A stretch of DNA of 7,866 nucleotides. It comes from Nitrospirota bacterium. Its GTDB lineage: Bacteria > Nitrospirota > UBA9217. Location of the stretch: the NCBI GenBank assembly GCA_013334545.1, contig JAAXXJ010000130.1, positions 1 through 7,866 on the forward strand. The letters run 5' to 3'. Positions 6,257 to 7,866 of this stretch are shown here, piece by piece. The position numbers and the translations under genes were made by a program. Within the stretch, counting starts at the first letter, position 1, and the number at the start of each line of letters is the position of its first letter. The notes beneath the pieces are model-generated. The model made no database searches. It saw nothing but the letters and a program-made list of their open reading frames with translations, and had not been told where the DNA came from.

Positions 6257-6365
6257 CATCGCGGTCCGTTCTTACACAGCGATCAGAGGAACTTCAGGCG
6301 GACACCCGGGATGAACTGGTCGCAGGTAGCAATCATGACCGTTGCCAGGGATGGCCGCCGCGCCT

Positions 6366-7583
6366 TCAGAACGGCAGTTTCAGCCCCAGGCGCTTGAACA
6401 GATCGATGCCCGGGACCTTCCGCGAGATGCTTGAGAGCAGGGGCCGGGTAAGGTAGGACATCAGATGCTTTCTTTCCACGGCCTTCTTCAGCGCATCCAC
6501 CCACGCCCCCGCCTTGAACACGTCCCCCTGGGTATAGATCCCCATGCCCCGCCCGATCGAAACAAGCTGGGGTTTGTACTTGGGCGCATAGCGCATCAAC
6601 GCCCTGCCGCGCAGGTCACGGGAAATGTTGATGCCCGCAAGCGCTCCCTGGTCCTGGGCATGGTAGGCAAGCCGCTGGAGCGGAAGCGGGCCGTTGGGGC
6701 CCTGAACGGCCACACAATCTCCGACGGCATAAAGGCGGTCGTCGGCAGGCGAATGGAGCCGGTCGTTCACCAGGAGCCATCCTACCGGGTCTTTCGGCAA
6801 AGGCAGCCCATCGATGAGCCGTGACGGTTTGATGCCGCCGGTCCAGATCAGCATGGACTGGGGAAGCTCCCTGCCCGCTGTGAGAACAATCGAACCCTTT
6901 TGCACCGCCGTGATGCGCTGGCCGGTGATGATCGTAACACCCTGCTCCCGCAGATACTTCTCCGCGAAGGCGCGCGCCTCGGGTGGGAACCCGGGAAGGA
7001 GCTGCTGCTGCGCCTCCACCAGCGTTATCGCGACCGATCCCCCGTCCGGACCGAACTCCCGCCCGCTGTCCCTGATCAGGTCCAGGAGCTCGCCCGCGAC
7101 CTCGACCCCTTCCGTACCGCCTCCGGCCAGGACCAAGTGGAGGTCCTTCTGTTCCTCCTCCAGCAGGCGGACGAGGTTCGCGTGGATTCTCTCCGCATCG
7201 TCCGGCGTGCGGAAGCGGAAGGAGTACTCCTCAGCGCCGGGCACGCCGAAGAAATGGTTCTCCGCGCCCGTTGCCAGAACAAGGTAGTCATAGTCCAGCG
7301 CCTGTGCTGCCGTCGTCAACCGCCGGTTCGCAGGGTCGATCGCGATGACCGCATCGCGGACAAACTGGACGCCTGCGGGCGACAGCATTGTCTCGAGCGG
7401 TATCTGGATGCTTCGGCTGGTGATCTTGCCGGAGCTGACCTCGTGGATGGAAGGGATAAAGGAGTGGAAACCGTCCCGGTCGACGAGGGTGATCGTTATT
7501 GCATCGCCTGTGAGGCTCTTGAGGGTAAAGGCCGCTTCCAGTCCTCCGAACCCGCCTCCTACGATCACGATAGCGGTGCTCAT
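6366..7583 (-). CDS. NDH-2-like FAD-dependent NAD(P)H oxidoreductase
   Basis: This 405-residue flavoprotein has the two-dinucleotide-binding-domain fold of type II NADH dehydrogenases, which pass electrons from NADH to membrane quinones without pumping protons. The FAD Rossmann motif is GGGFGG at 9-14, the ATG motif follows at 104-106, the NAD(P)H Rossmann motif is GGGTEGVE at 154-161, and LYAVGDC at 284-290 contacts FAD. Residues 355-405 form a C-terminal region with amphipathic, Lys/Arg-rich helices that could attach to the membrane. AYHAQDQG at 306-313 occupies the place of the NDH-2 quinone motif AQxAxQ but departs from it, so the acceptor is uncertain; a related pyridine-nucleotide-disulfide oxidoreductase is the alternative. 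A longer frame runs to 7658, but ATG 7583 starts directly before the FAD motif and has a proper ribosome-binding site. It lies 76 nt downstream of the ene-reductase gene, suggesting a two-flavoenzyme operon. Confidence 0.9.
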   Translation of the reverse strand: MSTAIVIVGGGFGGLEAAFTLKSLTGDAITITLVDRDGFHSFIPSIHEVSSGKITSRSIQIPLETMLSPAGVQFVRDAVIAIDPANRRLTTAAQALDYDYLVLATGAENHFFGVPGAEEYSFRFRTPDDAERIHANLVRLLEEEQKDLHLVLAGGGTEGVEVAGELLDLIRDSGREFGPDGGSVAITLVEAQQQLLPGFPPEARAFAEKYLREQGVTIITGQRITAVQKGSIVLTAGRELPQSMLIWTGGIKPSRLIDGLPLPKDPVGWLLVNDRLHSPADDRLYAVGDCVAVQGPNGPLPLQRLAYHAQDQGALAGINISRDLRGRALMRYAPKYKPQLVSIGRGMGIYTQGDVFKAGAWVDALKKAVERKHLMSYLTRPLLSSISRKVPGIDLFKRLGLKLPF

Positions 7584-7590
7584 TCCCTGT

Positions 7591-7596
7591 CTCCTT
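7591..7596 (-). promoter_or_regulatory. Ribosome-binding site fixing the NDH-2-like start
   Basis: AAGGAG on the minus strand ends 7 nt before ATG 7583. It supports the start that places the FAD-binding strand at residues 4-8, as in the family, rather than the start at 7658. Confidence 0.75.
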
Positions 7597-7659
7597 CCGG
7601 CCGAACGACACGTTCTGCCCCTCATCTCGAGCATCGCCGCGCTCACCCCTCGCGGCAAC

Positions 7660-7866
7660 CTATTTCTTCATCACCGGGTAATCCGTATACCCCTTGGGTC
7701 CCGGCGTGTAGAACGTATCCATGTCCGACGCATTCACTGGTGCACCGATCTTCCATCGCTCCACCAGGTCGGGATTGGCAAGGAACGGCCGGCCCACGGC
7801 GATGAGATCGCATTTGCCCGCTGCCAGGTCGGCTTCAGCACGCGCGGCATCATAGCCGCCCGAGAG
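7660..7866 (-). CDS. Old Yellow Enzyme-family ene-reductase, C-terminal 68 residues
   Basis: Only the 3' end is in the window: an open frame from 7866 to the TAG at 7660-7662. The visible segment carries SGGYDAARAEADL, then DLIAVGRPFLANPDLVER and a terminal YTPGPKGYTDYP, which together are characteristic of the C-terminal part of FMN-dependent OYE/NemA-type alkene reductases. In this family the GRPF segment helps bind the FMN phosphate and the YTPGxxGYTDYP tail closes the barrel. The enzymes use NAD(P)H to reduce activated C=C bonds and often nitro compounds or nitrate esters. The end MKK is normal in length. The promoter and start are outside the window. It is followed on the same strand by the NDH-2-like gene. 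Confidence 0.94.
   Translation of the reverse strand, partial: LSGGYDAARAEADLAAGKCDLIAVGRPFLANPDLVERWKIGAPVNASDMDTFYTPGPKGYTDYPVMKK

Noticed and set aside
7584..7658. Upstream start at 7658 for the NDH-2-like protein
   Set aside because: The extra 25 residues are Arg-rich and unlike the family; a good ribosome-binding site and the FAD motif position support 7583.
6900..7805. 301-codon plus-strand frame opposite the NDH-2-like gene
   Set aside because: It is antisense to two clear flavoenzyme genes and shows no recognisable protein family.

Overview
The window reads as chromosomal sequence from a Gram-negative bacterium. An outer-membrane beta-barrel protein with a signal peptide implies an outer membrane. 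Base composition is mostly high in G+C: I counted 42 of 60 bases at 601-660. A Clp-fold SDH-type protease, a rhomboid, an NDH-2-like flavoprotein and a dispersed GTCATTCCCGC-type repeat together would suit Desulfobacterota or Nitrospirota-like lineages, but that placement is inference. I see no RNA genes, insertion sequences, CRISPR arrays or phage genes.

Layout. Six of the seven genes lie on the minus strand. From left to right: a P-type cation ATPase (1-2520, C-terminus cut by the window edge); a membrane-anchored SDH-family Clp-fold serine protease (2579-3412), 58 nt upstream of the ATPase and probably co-transcribed with it; a 140-nt gap with a small terminator and a REP-like palindromic repeat; a rhomboid intramembrane protease (3553-4272); a divergent promoter region; an AEC-family permease (4426-5361), the only plus-strand gene; a convergent spacer; an outer-membrane beta-barrel protein (5462-6211); an NDH-2-like FAD/NAD(P)H oxidoreductase (6366-7583); and the C-terminal 68 residues of an Old Yellow Enzyme-type ene-reductase (7660-7866, 5' part outside the window).

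How the genes may work together. The left half is about the cytoplasmic membrane: an ion pump with a Clp-fold protease encoded directly upstream, and a second membrane protease, the rhomboid, upstream of that. The right half is a same-strand run of two flavoenzymes followed by an outer-membrane protein; the two flavoenzymes are 76 nt apart and could form a redox operon. The AEC permease sits between the blocks with lower G+C and looks like a separate unit.

The most notable non-coding signal is the rhomboid/AEC divergent region. Two good promoters share the same six bases as their -35 elements. The rhomboid promoter places the predicted transcription start exactly on the ATG, with no ribosome-binding site, so a leaderless mRNA is predicted. 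The other points worth checking are loss of acidic cation-binding residues in the ATPase and a non-canonical quinone-site motif in the NDH-2-like enzyme. I found no convincing undescribed multi-gene system.
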